This document shows, one piece after another, positions 1-6,680 of a stretch of 13,463 bases of DNA. This DNA comes from Prevotella sp. CAG:617. Its GTDB lineage: Bacteria; Bacteroidota; Bacteroidia; Bacteroidales; Bacteroidaceae. The DNA lies in the NCBI GenBank assembly GCA_000438115.1, contig FR903617.1, positions 52,287-65,749 on the forward strand, written 5' to 3'. The stretch's first letter is position 1. Each line of letters opens with the position of its first letter. Below the pieces are notes generated by a model, which saw only the letters and a program-made list of their open reading frames with translations, was not told where the DNA came from and did not search any database. Position numbers and translations under genes: made by a program.

Positions 1-948
1 CATCGGCAGGAATACCACGAAGAAGGTCTTGGCCACAAACCAGATGACACCGGGAATGTAGGCCATTACAGTATTAAAGCCGTCGAGTCCGGGGAAGTAA
101 ATCGGAGCCCATCCACCCAGGAAGATGGTTGTGGCAATACCGGCGGCAATAAACAGGTTGAGGTATTCTGCCAGATAATAGAATCCGAAGTGCATACCGG
201 AATACTCGGTGTGATAACCGGCGGTCAGCTCACTTTCACTCTCGGGCAAGTCAAACGGGCCACGGTTACACTCAGCATTTCCGGCTACCAGATAAATCAG
301 GAAAGCCAGGATGGCCGGCACGTGACCGCGCACGATGTTCCAGCCGTAGTCGGCCTGCTGCTGTACGATTTCAGAAAGCTGCATCGTTCCGGTCAGGGCA
401 ATCATGGTCAGCATGGTCATGCCGATTGACAGCTCATAGCTGATAATCTGCGCACCACTACGCATGGCACCAATCAGAGAGTACTTGTTGTTACTACTCC
501 AACCGGCCAGCAGTATACCTACCACGCCAATTGACGAAGCGGCCAGCAGGAAGAACACACCGATGTTAAAGTCCAGAATTTCAGCGCCTTTATTCCACGG
601 CAGACAAGAGAAAGTCAGCATGGAGGCGATAATAACCAGGAACGGCGCAAAGTTATGGAGCAGGCGGTCGGAGTTGCGCATCTCGATGATCTCCTTGGTG
701 AGCATCTTGAACACGTCGGCAAACACCTGGAGCAAGCCCCATTTACCTACACGCATCGGGCCGAGACGACACTGGAAGAAGGCGCACACCTTGCGCTCCA
801 TGTAAATCAGCACGATGGCGAAGACGGCATAAAGCGTAATGATGACCAAAGCCACCAGTATGCATTCAATGAGCACGGCGCCCCACTCCGGCATCACGGA
901 GGTGAGCAGGCCATGCAGCCATTGCGATATTATGCTAAAGTCGAACAT
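1..948 (-). CDS. nuoH: NADH-quinone oxidoreductase (complex I) subunit H, partial (C-terminus off the left edge)
   Basis: NuoH is the inner-membrane subunit that sits at the junction of the quinone site and the proton-pumping arm of complex I. The 316 codons present read through to the window edge without a stop, so the C-terminus (normally some tens of residues more) is missing. Visible family hallmarks are the first transmembrane helix near residues 24-50 running into MERKVCAFFQCRLGP (50-64), the segment GKWGLLQVFADVFKML (68-83), and the acidic quinone-chamber loop NRGPFDLPESESELTAGYH (228-246) followed by EYSGMHFGFYYLAEY. Several hydrophobic stretches follow. The ATG at 948 lies 54 bases after the nuoCD stop, in an AT-rich gap without a clear Shine-Dalgarno site. 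nuoH directly follows nuoCD, with no nuoE, nuoF or nuoG between them. Identity is certain. Confidence 0.97.
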   Translation of the reverse strand, partial: MFDFSIISQWLHGLLTSVMPEWGAVLIECILVALVIITLYAVFAIVLIYMERKVCAFFQCRLGPMRVGKWGLLQVFADVFKMLTKEIIEMRNSDRLLHNFAPFLVIIASMLTFSCLPWNKGAEILDFNIGVFFLLAASSIGVVGILLAGWSSNNKYSLIGAMRSGAQIISYELSIGMTMLTMIALTGTMQLSEIVQQQADYGWNIVRGHVPAILAFLIYLVAGNAECNRGPFDLPESESELTAGYHTEYSGMHFGFYYLAEYLNLFIAAGIATTIFLGGWAPIYFPGLDGFNTVMAYIPGVIWFVAKTFFVVFLPM

Positions 949-1002
949 AAGTTTTGTTGTTTGGATATTTGAATTTAGAGAAGATATATTATTAAGGTGT
1001 AT

Positions 1003-2571
1003 TTATCGGTCGATGTCGGGCACTACGTAGTCCACCGTACCGCCGATGGTGATGAGGTCGGCAATCAGGTTACCGCTGCATACCTTGTCCATTACGGCTA
1101 CCAGCGGCAGACCGGTGGCACGATAGTGCAGACGGTAAGGTGTCTTGTCGCCGTGACTCTCGAGCAATACGCCGAATTCACCACGGCTGGCCTCAACTGA
1201 GGTGTAATAAGTTCCCTCGGGCACCTTGATAATAGGTTTCATCTTCTCCTGGAACGGACCTTCCGGAATATTGTCAATGAGCTGCTCAATGATGTGCAGA
1301 CTCTCCAGAATTTCGTCCATACGAATCATGTAACGGGCAAAGCTGTCGCCTTCGGTACGTACGATTTCCTTAAAGTCCACCTTGCCGTACATGGCATACG
1401 GGTGGTTCTTGCGCACGTCGTTGTGCCATCCGCTGGCGCGGCCCGTACCGCCGGTACAGCCGTAGCTGATGGCATCCTCCAGGCTCAGCACGCCTACGCC
1501 GTCCATACGGTTGTGGGCGATGACGTTGCCGGTAAAGATGTCGTGATATTCCTGAATATTCTTGCGCATGTAGGGGATGAACTCCTTCACGCGTTTTACG
1601 AAGTTGGGGTGAATGTCGGCCATCACACCACCAATGGTGTTGTAATTCAATATCAGACGGCCACCGCAGGTTTCCTCGAAAATGTCGAGAATCTTCTCGC
1701 GGTCGCGGAAACCGTAGAGGAAGGCGGTTGTGGCACCCAGGTCCTGGCAAAGGCAGGAGAAGAAGAGCAGGTGGGAGTCAATACGCTGCAGCTCATCCAT
1801 AATGGTACGGATATACTGTACGCGTTCGCTCACCTCTACGCCCATGGCCTGTTCGATACACATACACAGGGCGTGACGGCTCTGCATGGCGGCCAGATAG
1901 TCCAGACGGTCGGTCAGGGCCAGCGTCTGCGGGTAGGTCAGGCTCTCGTTGAGTTTCTCCACGCCACGGTGAATGTAGCCCAACACAGGGTCAACCTTCG
2001 TAATGCGCTCACCTTCCAGACGGATGCGGAAGTGAAGCACACCGTGGGTTGAAGGGTGCTGCGGACCGATATTAATCACGTAGTCGTCGGGATCAAAGAT
2101 ATTGTGTTTGGTCTGACCGATGGTGCCGTCGGGCTGCATGACGTATTCGGTTGTCACGTCAGCCAGCGGTTCGTTGGTCATGCGCAAGGGGTTCTGGCCC
2201 ATCGGGTCGTCGTCCTTGCGGAAGGGATAGCCCACCCAGTCTTCACGCAGAAACACGCGGCGCATGTCGGGGTGACCCACAAAGCGGATGCCGAAAAAGT
2301 CGTAAGCCTCACGCTCGTAAATGTTGGCCACTGCCCACAAGTCGCTTACACTGGGCAAGTAGGGATTCTCGCGGTCGGTGGTAGCCGTTTTCAGGTTGAT
2401 GCGGTTACCGGTTTTGGTTGATTCCAGCTGGTAGATGACGCCTAAGCCGCCTTCCTCGCCCCAGTCCATACCGGTGAGCGACACCAGGAAATCCATGCCT
2501 TCAGCCTGTTTGAGTCGCTCCATTTCGGCGTGCAACTCTGCCGGCGCTATGGTTTTAATGTCTAATGTCAT
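1003..2571 (-). CDS. nuoCD: NADH-quinone oxidoreductase fused subunits C and D
   Basis: A 522-residue fusion of the two peripheral-arm subunits that hold the quinone-reduction site at the membrane interface. Residues 1 to about 135 are the NuoC (30 kDa) domain, shown by EREAYDFFGIRFVGHPDMRR (86-105) and the FLREDW...YP segment. From about residue 160 it is NuoD (49 kDa), with GPQHPSTHGVLH (169-180), VLGYIHRGVEKL (196-207), TDRLDYLAAM (220-229) and a C-terminal DIDR. The His residues of GPQHPSTHG and Tyr225 match positions known in the family to line the quinone head-group site. The NuoC part is short at its N-terminus compared with stand-alone NuoC, as is usual in Bacteroidales fusions. The start codon overlaps the nuoB stop as ATGA, implying translational coupling. 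The long plus-strand frame over 1294-2052 is an antisense shadow. Confidence 0.97.
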   Translation of the reverse strand: MTLDIKTIAPAELHAEMERLKQAEGMDFLVSLTGMDWGEEGGLGVIYQLESTKTGNRINLKTATTDRENPYLPSVSDLWAVANIYEREAYDFFGIRFVGHPDMRRVFLREDWVGYPFRKDDDPMGQNPLRMTNEPLADVTTEYVMQPDGTIGQTKHNIFDPDDYVINIGPQHPSTHGVLHFRIRLEGERITKVDPVLGYIHRGVEKLNESLTYPQTLALTDRLDYLAAMQSRHALCMCIEQAMGVEVSERVQYIRTIMDELQRIDSHLLFFSCLCQDLGATTAFLYGFRDREKILDIFEETCGGRLILNYNTIGGVMADIHPNFVKRVKEFIPYMRKNIQEYHDIFTGNVIAHNRMDGVGVLSLEDAISYGCTGGTGRASGWHNDVRKNHPYAMYGKVDFKEIVRTEGDSFARYMIRMDEILESLHIIEQLIDNIPEGPFQEKMKPIIKVPEGTYYTSVEASRGEFGVLLESHGDKTPYRLHYRATGLPLVAVMDKVCSGNLIADLITIGGTVDYVVPDIDR

Positions 2572-3209
2572 GCCTGTTCCTCCTCTTTCATGAGTTCGTC
2601 TTTACGTGCTGCCAGCACTTTCTTGTCAAACGGGTCTTTTTCCTTGCGGTTGGTTGTACCAAAGAATTGCTCGGCCTTTACGATACGCTGCAACTGCATC
2701 ATACCATACAGGAATGACTCCGGACGCGGAGGACATCCCGGCACGTACACGTCAACGGGGATTACGTTGTCCACTCCGCATACTACGTGGTATGACTTGT
2801 TGAACGGACCGCCGCTCACGGCGCAACCGCCGATGGCTACCACATATTTCGGGTCGGCCATCTGGTCGTACAGACGTTTGAGCACCGGAGCCATCTTGGT
2901 GGTGATGGTTCCGCTCACCAGAATCACGTCGGCCTGACGCGGACTGTTACGTGTCACCTCAAAGCCGAAGCGGGCAATGTCGTAACGCGCGGCACACACG
3001 GCCATGAATTCAATACCACAGCAACTCGTGGCAAACGTAAGGGGCCAGAGTGAGTTGCTACGTCCCCAGTCAATCAGGTCGTCCAGCGCACCTACAATCA
3101 CGTTCGTGCCGTTCTCGTTGAGCTGCTGCACGAGCTTCTCGTAGGTTTCGTTGTCCTTAAAGTCGTCGTAGGGGATAGACTTGATTTTCGGTTTCTTGAT
3201 TATTCCCAT
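2568..3209 (-). CDS. nuoB: NADH-quinone oxidoreductase subunit B
   Basis: NuoB carries the terminal [4Fe-4S] cluster N2 that passes electrons to quinone. The 213-residue product has all four cluster cysteines: the adjacent pair C63-C64 in TSCCGIEF, C129 in AIGGCAVSGG and C159 in YVPGCPPRPE. The frame stays open upstream to 3428, but that part lies inside nuoA in another frame and matches no NuoB, so I start at the ATG at 3209. That ATG has a good ribosome site (AAAGGAG, about 8 bases upstream) and gives the family-typical MGIIKKPKIK opening. It overlaps the end of nuoA by 10 bases, and its stop overlaps the nuoCD start by 4 bases, so nuoA-nuoB-nuoCD form one tightly coupled operon. The lysine/glutamate-rich tail (about 188-213) is a common extension in this phylum. 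Confidence 0.97.
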   Translation of the reverse strand: MGIIKKPKIKSIPYDDFKDNETYEKLVQQLNENGTNVIVGALDDLIDWGRSNSLWPLTFATSCCGIEFMAVCAARYDIARFGFEVTRNSPRQADVILVSGTITTKMAPVLKRLYDQMADPKYVVAIGGCAVSGGPFNKSYHVVCGVDNVIPVDVYVPGCPPRPESFLYGMMQLQRIVKAEQFFGTTNRKEKDPFDKKVLAARKDELMKEEEQA

Positions 3210-3550
3210 TTCAGCGCTCCTTTCCTCCAGGCATAAGCCAAGCCCAGAACTAAAATAAACATGAAAAAGAGCACGCTCAACAATCCCTGCGGACCGAGCG
3301 AACGCATGACGACAGCCCACGGAAAGAGGAACATCGCTTCGACATCGAACATCAGGAACAACAGGGCGAACAGATAATAACCCACGCGGAACTGCATCCA
3401 CGAGCGGCCGCGCGTAGGTATACCACATTCGTAAGCCTCTTCCTTCTGTGCGTTGTACGAACGGGGAGCAATGGCCTTGGCCAGCGCTACCACGATGCCC
3501 ACAAACGCAATACCTGTCACCAGTACGGTTACTAATAAGGTAAAGTTCAT
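3200..3550 (-). CDS. nuoA: NADH-quinone oxidoreductase subunit A
   Basis: NuoA is a small three-helix inner-membrane subunit of complex I. The 116-residue product has transmembrane segments near residues 3-25, 59-80 and 88-108. The loop between the first two contains the family motif EAYECGIP (38-45), whose cysteine corresponds to the loop cysteine of mitochondrial ND3. The second helix carries the conserved acidic motif FDVEAMFLFPWA (68-79). It is the first gene of the nuo operon: a -7 promoter box and a hairpin leader lie upstream (3609-3671). The ATG at 3550 is preceded only by a weak purine run (AAGAG). The last residues overlap nuoB. Confidence 0.96.
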   Translation of the reverse strand: MNFTLLVTVLVTGIAFVGIVVALAKAIAPRSYNAQKEEAYECGIPTRGRSWMQFRVGYYLFALLFLMFDVEAMFLFPWAVVMRSLGPQGLLSVLFFMFILVLGLAYAWRKGALKWE

Positions 3551-3608
3551 AGCTCTTAAAATGTTATGTAATAAATAGATAGATTAATTTGTCCTAACCT
3601 TAAAGACA

Positions 3609-3660
3609 CGTTTTTATGGCAGCTTCCAAACGGTAATCCCGCCCGGTGCTGCCTAAAACG
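3609..3660 (-). promoter_or_regulatory. Stem-loop at the 5' end of the predicted nuo leader RNA
   Basis: On the minus strand the arms CGTTTTAGGCAGC (3660-3648) and GCTGCCATAAAAACG (3623-3609) pair through GGCAGC/GCTGCC and CGTTTT/AAAACG with a small bulge, enclosing a 24-base GC-rich loop. It begins within a few bases of the start site expected from the -7 box at 3664-3671. There is no U-run after it, so it is not an intrinsic terminator. A role in transcript stability or control of nuoA is inference; I recognise no riboswitch class. Confidence 0.5.
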
Positions 3661-3663
3661 CCG

Positions 3664-3671
3664 CAAAGTTA
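3664..3671 (-). promoter_or_regulatory. Probable -7 box of the nuo operon promoter
   Basis: On the minus strand this reads TAACTTTG, a perfect match to the Bacteroidetes -7 consensus TAnnTTTG, in the common context TTTGTAACTTTGC. No TTTG lies at the usual 19-21 base spacing upstream, so the -33 element is weak or degenerate. The predicted leader before nuoA is about 105 bases. Confidence 0.55.
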
Positions 3672-3832
3672 CAAAAAAATACCCATTTCCGATAAGCCGA
3701 CCTTACAAAAATGACCCATCAGGGCGTTTTTTAAGAATTGCCGCAAACTTTATTTTATGTTAAATATACTTATAAGCTAATAAAAAAAACCTTTCCCTGT
3801 CCGATTGGGCCTCATTCCCCTACCCCGGGAAC

Positions 3833-3903
3833 AAAAAAAAGAACAAGGCCGGACCTGAACATTTCCAGAAGCCTTCCTGGAAATTTTAGGTCCGACCTTG
3901 TTC
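3833..3903 (-). terminator. Intrinsic terminator after the GIN-domain gene
   Basis: A long imperfect hairpin of nearly 30 pairs. The outer arms GAACAAGG (3841-3848) and CCTTGTTC (3896-3903) pair perfectly, then CGGACCT pairs with AGGTCCG and ATTTCCAG with CTGGAAAT, around a small loop near 3871. On the minus strand it is followed at once by eight T (3840-3833). It lies just after the stop at 3926, so it should end the gene at 3926-4855 and insulate it from nuo. Confidence 0.88.
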
Positions 3904-3925
3904 CTGCAAGATGCCGGCTTGCGGC

Positions 3926-4855
3926 CTAAAGGTTCTTGACGCCTTCGTATCCGCCCTGAATCTGCGTAGGCATTCCCTTATAATATACCATGCCTATGCT
4001 GGTGTTGCGCGACACTTTAAGACGGCCCGAAGTATTGCAATAGACATTGCCGATCGAACAAACCCATACCGACGCATTGCGGGTCTTCATTTTCTCAGCC
4101 TTAATATCGCCCGTGGAGTTGGCCTGATAGCGGGCGTCGCCACAAGTGCCTGCCAGCTTGATATGACCGGAGGAATTGGCTAAGGCGTCAAGGTCGCCCC
4201 TGCAGTTGAGTTGGCGTATGTCCATATCGCCGGCACTGTTGGCCTTCAGCCGGGCCTCACTGCAGGTCACGTTGTCCGAACTGAAATCACCCGCACTGTT
4301 AAGCAGCACGCGCAACTGGCTGCAGCTGACGCGGTCGAGCTCGACATCGCCGGCACTGTTCACTTTGACCTCCAGGTTGCGACATTTTACCTTATCGCAG
4401 CTGATGTCGCCGGCGCTCTGCACCTTGAAACTGACGTCACGATTCGTGTGCAGCCCGTTTTTCAACTCAATGTCGCCGGCACTGTTCACGGTAAACGACG
4501 TCACTTCGGGGGCATATACATATACCGTACAGGTAAAGTCCCCGTTCAGGGTCAGGTTCCGGTTGGCCGTATTTTCGTAGCTTACGTTCAGGCAATTGCC
4601 CCTACACTCCAGCTTGACATACGGCAACACATTGCTGGGCGCCTTGATACAGGCATACGGATTGCCCGACTGCTGCACATAAACAATATCAATGGCGGTA
4701 TTGCAACACACGCCGCTGACGTTGCTGATTTTAACCTCACGCGTGGCATAGCTGCGACTGGCCTTGACAACCTTGGCATCCGACCGGCAGGCAGACGCGG
4801 TCAACACCAAAAGGGCAAAAGCGGAAAAACAAAAAATGAGATGCTTAATTTTCAT
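3926..4855 (-). CDS. Secreted GIN-domain (DUF2807-type) beta-helix protein
   Basis: A 309-residue exported protein of unknown function. Residues 1-22 form a signal peptide (hydrophobic core LIFCFSAFALLVLTA) ending ASA-C23. This could be a lipoprotein signal, although position -3 is Ala rather than the preferred Leu, or an ordinary signal peptidase site. The body matches the GIN/DUF2807 family, once described as a putative auto-transporter adhesin head, which folds as a right-handed beta-helix. The coil motif NSAGD or a variant recurs at 124, 146, 166, 186, 206, 227, 246, 266 and 285, a step of 19-22 residues. Unusually, cysteines recur exactly every 20 residues (158, 178, 198, 218, 238), with others at 50, 51, 69, 84, 88, 109, 153, 266 and 273. 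The gene is monocistronic, with a terminator directly downstream and only a weak promoter candidate. Fold assignment is strong; the ligand or role is unknown. Confidence 0.88.
   Translation of the reverse strand: MKIKHLIFCFSAFALLVLTASACRSDAKVVKASRSYATREVKISNVSGVCCNTAIDIVYVQQSGNPYACIKAPSNVLPYVKLECRGNCLNVSYENTANRNLTLNGDFTCTVYVYAPEVTSFTVNSAGDIELKNGLHTNRDVSFKVQSAGDISCDKVKCRNLEVKVNSAGDVELDRVSCSQLRVLLNSAGDFSSDNVTCSEARLKANSAGDMDIRQLNCRGDLDALANSSGHIKLAGTCGDARYQANSTGDIKAEKMKTRNASVWVCSIGNVYCNTSGRLKVSRNTSIGMVYYKGMPTQIQGGYEGVKNL
3989..4486 (-). repeat. Tandem beta-helix coil repeats within the GIN-domain gene
   Basis: About nine coils encode NSAGD-type motifs. At the DNA level the plus-strand word CGCCGGCACTGTT recurs near 4229, 4349 and 4475, with diverged copies between. 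Most copies differ at third positions and beyond, so the repeats are old and held by selection on the protein rather than a recent expansion. Confidence 0.7.
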
Positions 4856-4918
4856 ATGTTTTAAAGTTTTTCGGTTACAAACTGAAAAGGTTCAACGTAA
4901 CCTGTGGTTTTCATGAGG

Positions 4919-4926
4919 CTAAGATA
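4919..4926 (-). promoter_or_regulatory. Weak candidate -7 box for the GIN-domain gene
   Basis: On the minus strand this reads TATCTTAG, one mismatch from TAnnTTTG, in the context TTTGTATCTTAG. It lies about 64 bases before the ATG. No -33 TTTG sits at the standard spacing, and the box adjoins an inverted repeat A7CGG/CCGT7 (4928-4937 with 4966-4975). Low confidence. Confidence 0.3.
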
Positions 4927-4927
4927 C

Positions 4928-4975
4928 AAAAAAACGGACAAATCCATACATACGGCCGTTTTTTTCTATTCGGCA
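4928..4975. other. Inverted repeat A7CGG / CCGT7
   Basis: A 10-base perfect inverted repeat (4928-4937 and 4966-4975) around a 28-base spacer, with the inner palindrome ACGGCCGT at 4962-4969. On RNA it could act as a weak back-up terminator in either direction, but the long loop and the A/U-only outer stem make this uncertain. Confidence 0.35.
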
Positions 4976-5010
4976 GTTCCTACGTTGGGCCTCTTGATGA
5001 CAGCCTGCCC

Positions 5011-5062
5011 AAAAAACATCAGGCAGATGCCATCCCTTGCGGGCCGGGATACATCTGCCTGA
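5011..5062 (-). terminator. Intrinsic terminator of the sigma-factor cassette
   Basis: The arms TCAGGCAGATG (5019-5029) and CATCTGCCTGA (5052-5062) form an 11-base perfect stem, extended by ATCCC/GGGAT (5032-5036 with 5046-5050) across a small bulge. On the minus strand it runs into six T (5016-5011). It lies about 54 bases after the stop of the Spy-like gene and should end the three-gene transcript. Confidence 0.85.
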
Positions 5063-5115
5063 CGTTTGAGTAACAGCACGCCAAAGGCGGCCGGAACGGA
5101 TTGAAAAGACTGAAA

Positions 5116-6042
5116 TTACGATTTTGTTTTGCGCTCCGGCCGTTTGGCTGGTGCTGCCTTTTTGGGCGACTTTTCCTGCCGGCGCCACTGCTCGCGACGG
5201 AACGGCTCCGAATCCACACGCTCAAACTCATAAAGGCGCATGATTTCGGCGGGGTCCAGCACCTGCGACAGGGCCAGGTAGCACGAGAGGCGCAGGTTCA
5301 GGATATTCTGTCCGCGACGGAACTGGTTTTGTATTTTGGTGGAAAAGTTTTTGTCGGTAGGTGCCGGCTTCCACTGGCGCATCAGTATGCGCACGCTGTC
5401 GGCCACGCTCTGCTGCTTGCCGTCACGGGCCTGCTGCATACGGCCGGCCTTGCCGCCGTGCATACGCTTCTGGTTCATCAACTCACTCAGGTTTTTGCTT
5501 TGCCAGTTGTCCTGCAACTCCTGACGGGCCTTCTCGCAGGCTTCCTGCAGCTGTTTGATGGCACTTTTCACCTCGTCGGAATTGGCAGCCTCCTGCACTT
5601 TCTTGACGCTCTCCAACAACTCCTGCTTCTCCTGCCCGGTAAACGGCTGTCCCGAATTCTGGCGGAGCCGCCACTGGGCCAACTCGTCCTGTGCCTTCTG
5701 CATCACCTCGTCCTGAGCCGCCGTAGCCTTTTCAATTGTTTTCAGCGACTGGCGGATGGTGGAGGACACCGAGAGCTGCAGCGAGTCGGCCATCTGTGCG
5801 TAGCGCTCTGCCTGGTCCTCGTAGCGCGACTGGCGCATCAGGTTGTCCATACTCTCCAGATAGTCGGCATAAACTTCCTGGAATCGGGCCTGTTTTTCGC
5901 CCTCCAGATGCAGGCGCTTGCTCATACGTTCGGCGCGGGCCTCGGCACTGCGCATGTTTTTGTTGCTGTTCTGTGCTACGGCAAGGGGCGCAACGCAGCA
6001 CATGGCCACACAAGCCATGACTAAACATCTAACTATTTTCAT
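5116..6042 (-). CDS. Helical periplasmic protein of Spy/CpxP-like type, third gene of the ECF sigma cassette
   Basis: A 308-residue exported protein. Residues 1-23 are a signal peptide (core CLVMACVAMCCVAPLAVA, cut before Q24). The mature part is almost wholly charged helix and has no membrane segment. The stretch AERMSKRLHLEGEKQARFQ (37-55) with the following EVYADYLESM resembles the first helix of Bacteroidetes Spy/CpxP-like proteins that accompany ECF sigma factors. LNLRLSCYLALSQVLDPAEI (249-268) resembles the second conserved helix of that group. Between them lies a long Gln/Glu/Lys-rich coiled-coil-like region (about 85-225), much longer than I would expect for this family. The tail is strongly basic (KKAAPAKRPERK). 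It lies 54 bases after the membrane-protein gene and is followed by a terminator. A role as envelope-stress sensor or chaperone is inferred from family and context only. Confidence 0.72.
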   Translation of the reverse strand: MKIVRCLVMACVAMCCVAPLAVAQNSNKNMRSAEARAERMSKRLHLEGEKQARFQEVYADYLESMDNLMRQSRYEDQAERYAQMADSLQLSVSSTIRQSLKTIEKATAAQDEVMQKAQDELAQWRLRQNSGQPFTGQEKQELLESVKKVQEAANSDEVKSAIKQLQEACEKARQELQDNWQSKNLSELMNQKRMHGGKAGRMQQARDGKQQSVADSVRILMRQWKPAPTDKNFSTKIQNQFRRGQNILNLRLSCYLALSQVLDPAEIMRLYEFERVDSEPFRREQWRRQEKSPKKAAPAKRPERKTKS

Positions 6043-6096
6043 CGTGAATAAGGTTTTGAATTGTATTTATTTACTTGCTAAGGGAAAGGGGGCATG

Positions 6097-6627
6097 CTAT
6101 TCGGACAAGGGGTCGGAATAATAGTCGCCGGCTGCCAGCAGGAAGGGGTCGGCCTGTATCATGCTCACCACCTCGTCGAGGTCTTCATCGGTCATGCTGG
6201 CTATATACTCGTATTCGCTGGCGGGCGCTTCCTGCCGCTGACGGGCGGCCGGCCGGCTTGTAGCTTTGGGAGCGGCTTCAGGAGCGGGCACTTCGGCCTC
6301 GGCAGCCACTGCCTCTGGCGCGGCGGGGGCGGTATGCTGGGCCGTAAGTGAAGTGGTCGGAGCCGGCACGGCAGCCAAATTGCTCCACGATACGTTGTCG
6401 ACCTCCGGCACGAGGTCGTGACCCACGGGGAGGACGAAACACAATATGGCGGCTGCTATTCCGGCTACTCCGGCCAGACTCAGCCAAAGGGTGCGACGAC
6501 GGCTTCTGAGCTGGCGGCGGCGCCTGGCTTCAGCCATGACCTGCTGCTGAAAAGTGTCGAAAAAGCCTTCGGGCACGCGATAGGGCGTACGTTTGCCCAC
6601 TTGCTGGAAATCAAATTCAGTTTTCAT
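6097..6627 (-). CDS. Single-pass membrane protein, probable anti-sigma factor partner
   Basis: A 176-residue protein encoded directly after the ECF sigma gene. The N-terminal cytoplasmic part (1-45) contains TPYRVPEGFFDTFQQQVM (14-31), a motif I associate with small proteins beside ECF sigma genes in Bacteroidales. It then has a basic patch RRRRQLRSRRR and one transmembrane helix at about 47-67. The outer part is an Ala/Pro/Glu-rich linker (about 86-137) followed by a short acidic segment, YIASMTDEDLDEVVSMIQAD (141-160). There is no HxxxCxxC zinc motif of classical anti-sigma factors. The positive-inside topology, with the N-terminus in the cytoplasm, suits sigma binding. Anti-sigma function is inferred from position and topology, not from a recognised domain. 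The gene is spaced 53 bases from the sigma gene and 54 from the Spy-like gene. Confidence 0.7.
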   Translation of the reverse strand: MKTEFDFQQVGKRTPYRVPEGFFDTFQQQVMAEARRRRQLRSRRRTLWLSLAGVAGIAAAILCFVLPVGHDLVPEVDNVSWSNLAAVPAPTTSLTAQHTAPAAPEAVAAEAEVPAPEAAPKATSRPAARQRQEAPASEYEYIASMTDEDLDEVVSMIQADPFLLAAGDYYSDPLSE

Positions 6628-6680
6628 ATCTTTGCGTCCTCCTGTCTGTTTTTTATGGTTTCACCTGTCGTTCTCTTGTT

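Larger units (their letters stand above)
3551..3925. other. Intergenic region between nuoA and the GIN-domain gene
   Basis: This 375-base gap holds the nuo -7 box, the nuo leader hairpin and the terminator of the upstream gene (listed separately). The central part, about 3672-3832, is A-rich with an A8 run near 3782-3789. I see no gene, RNA or further clear signal in it. The 63-codon plus-strand frame at 3738-3929 runs through the terminator and is not credible. Confidence 0.6.

Noticed and set aside
1294..2421. Long plus-strand frames opposite nuoCD
   Set aside because: nuoCD is certain on the minus strand, and these frames have no domain signature.
3210..3428. N-terminal extension of NuoB
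   Set aside because: The extra 73 residues overlap nuoA in another frame and do not resemble NuoB. A good ribosome site precedes the ATG at 3209.
3738..3929. A 63-codon plus-strand frame in the nuoA upstream gap
   Set aside because: It crosses a strong terminator hairpin, has no ribosome site and shows low-complexity composition.
3989..4486. Repeated CGCCGGCACTGTT words as a possible CRISPR or recombination array
   Set aside because: The repeats are in frame, encode the NSAGD motif of a beta-helix protein and are interrupted by coding sequence of the same protein.
4919..5231. Small minus-strand frames of 70 and 89 codons
   Set aside because: They overlap the end of the Spy-like gene in other frames and run through its terminator.
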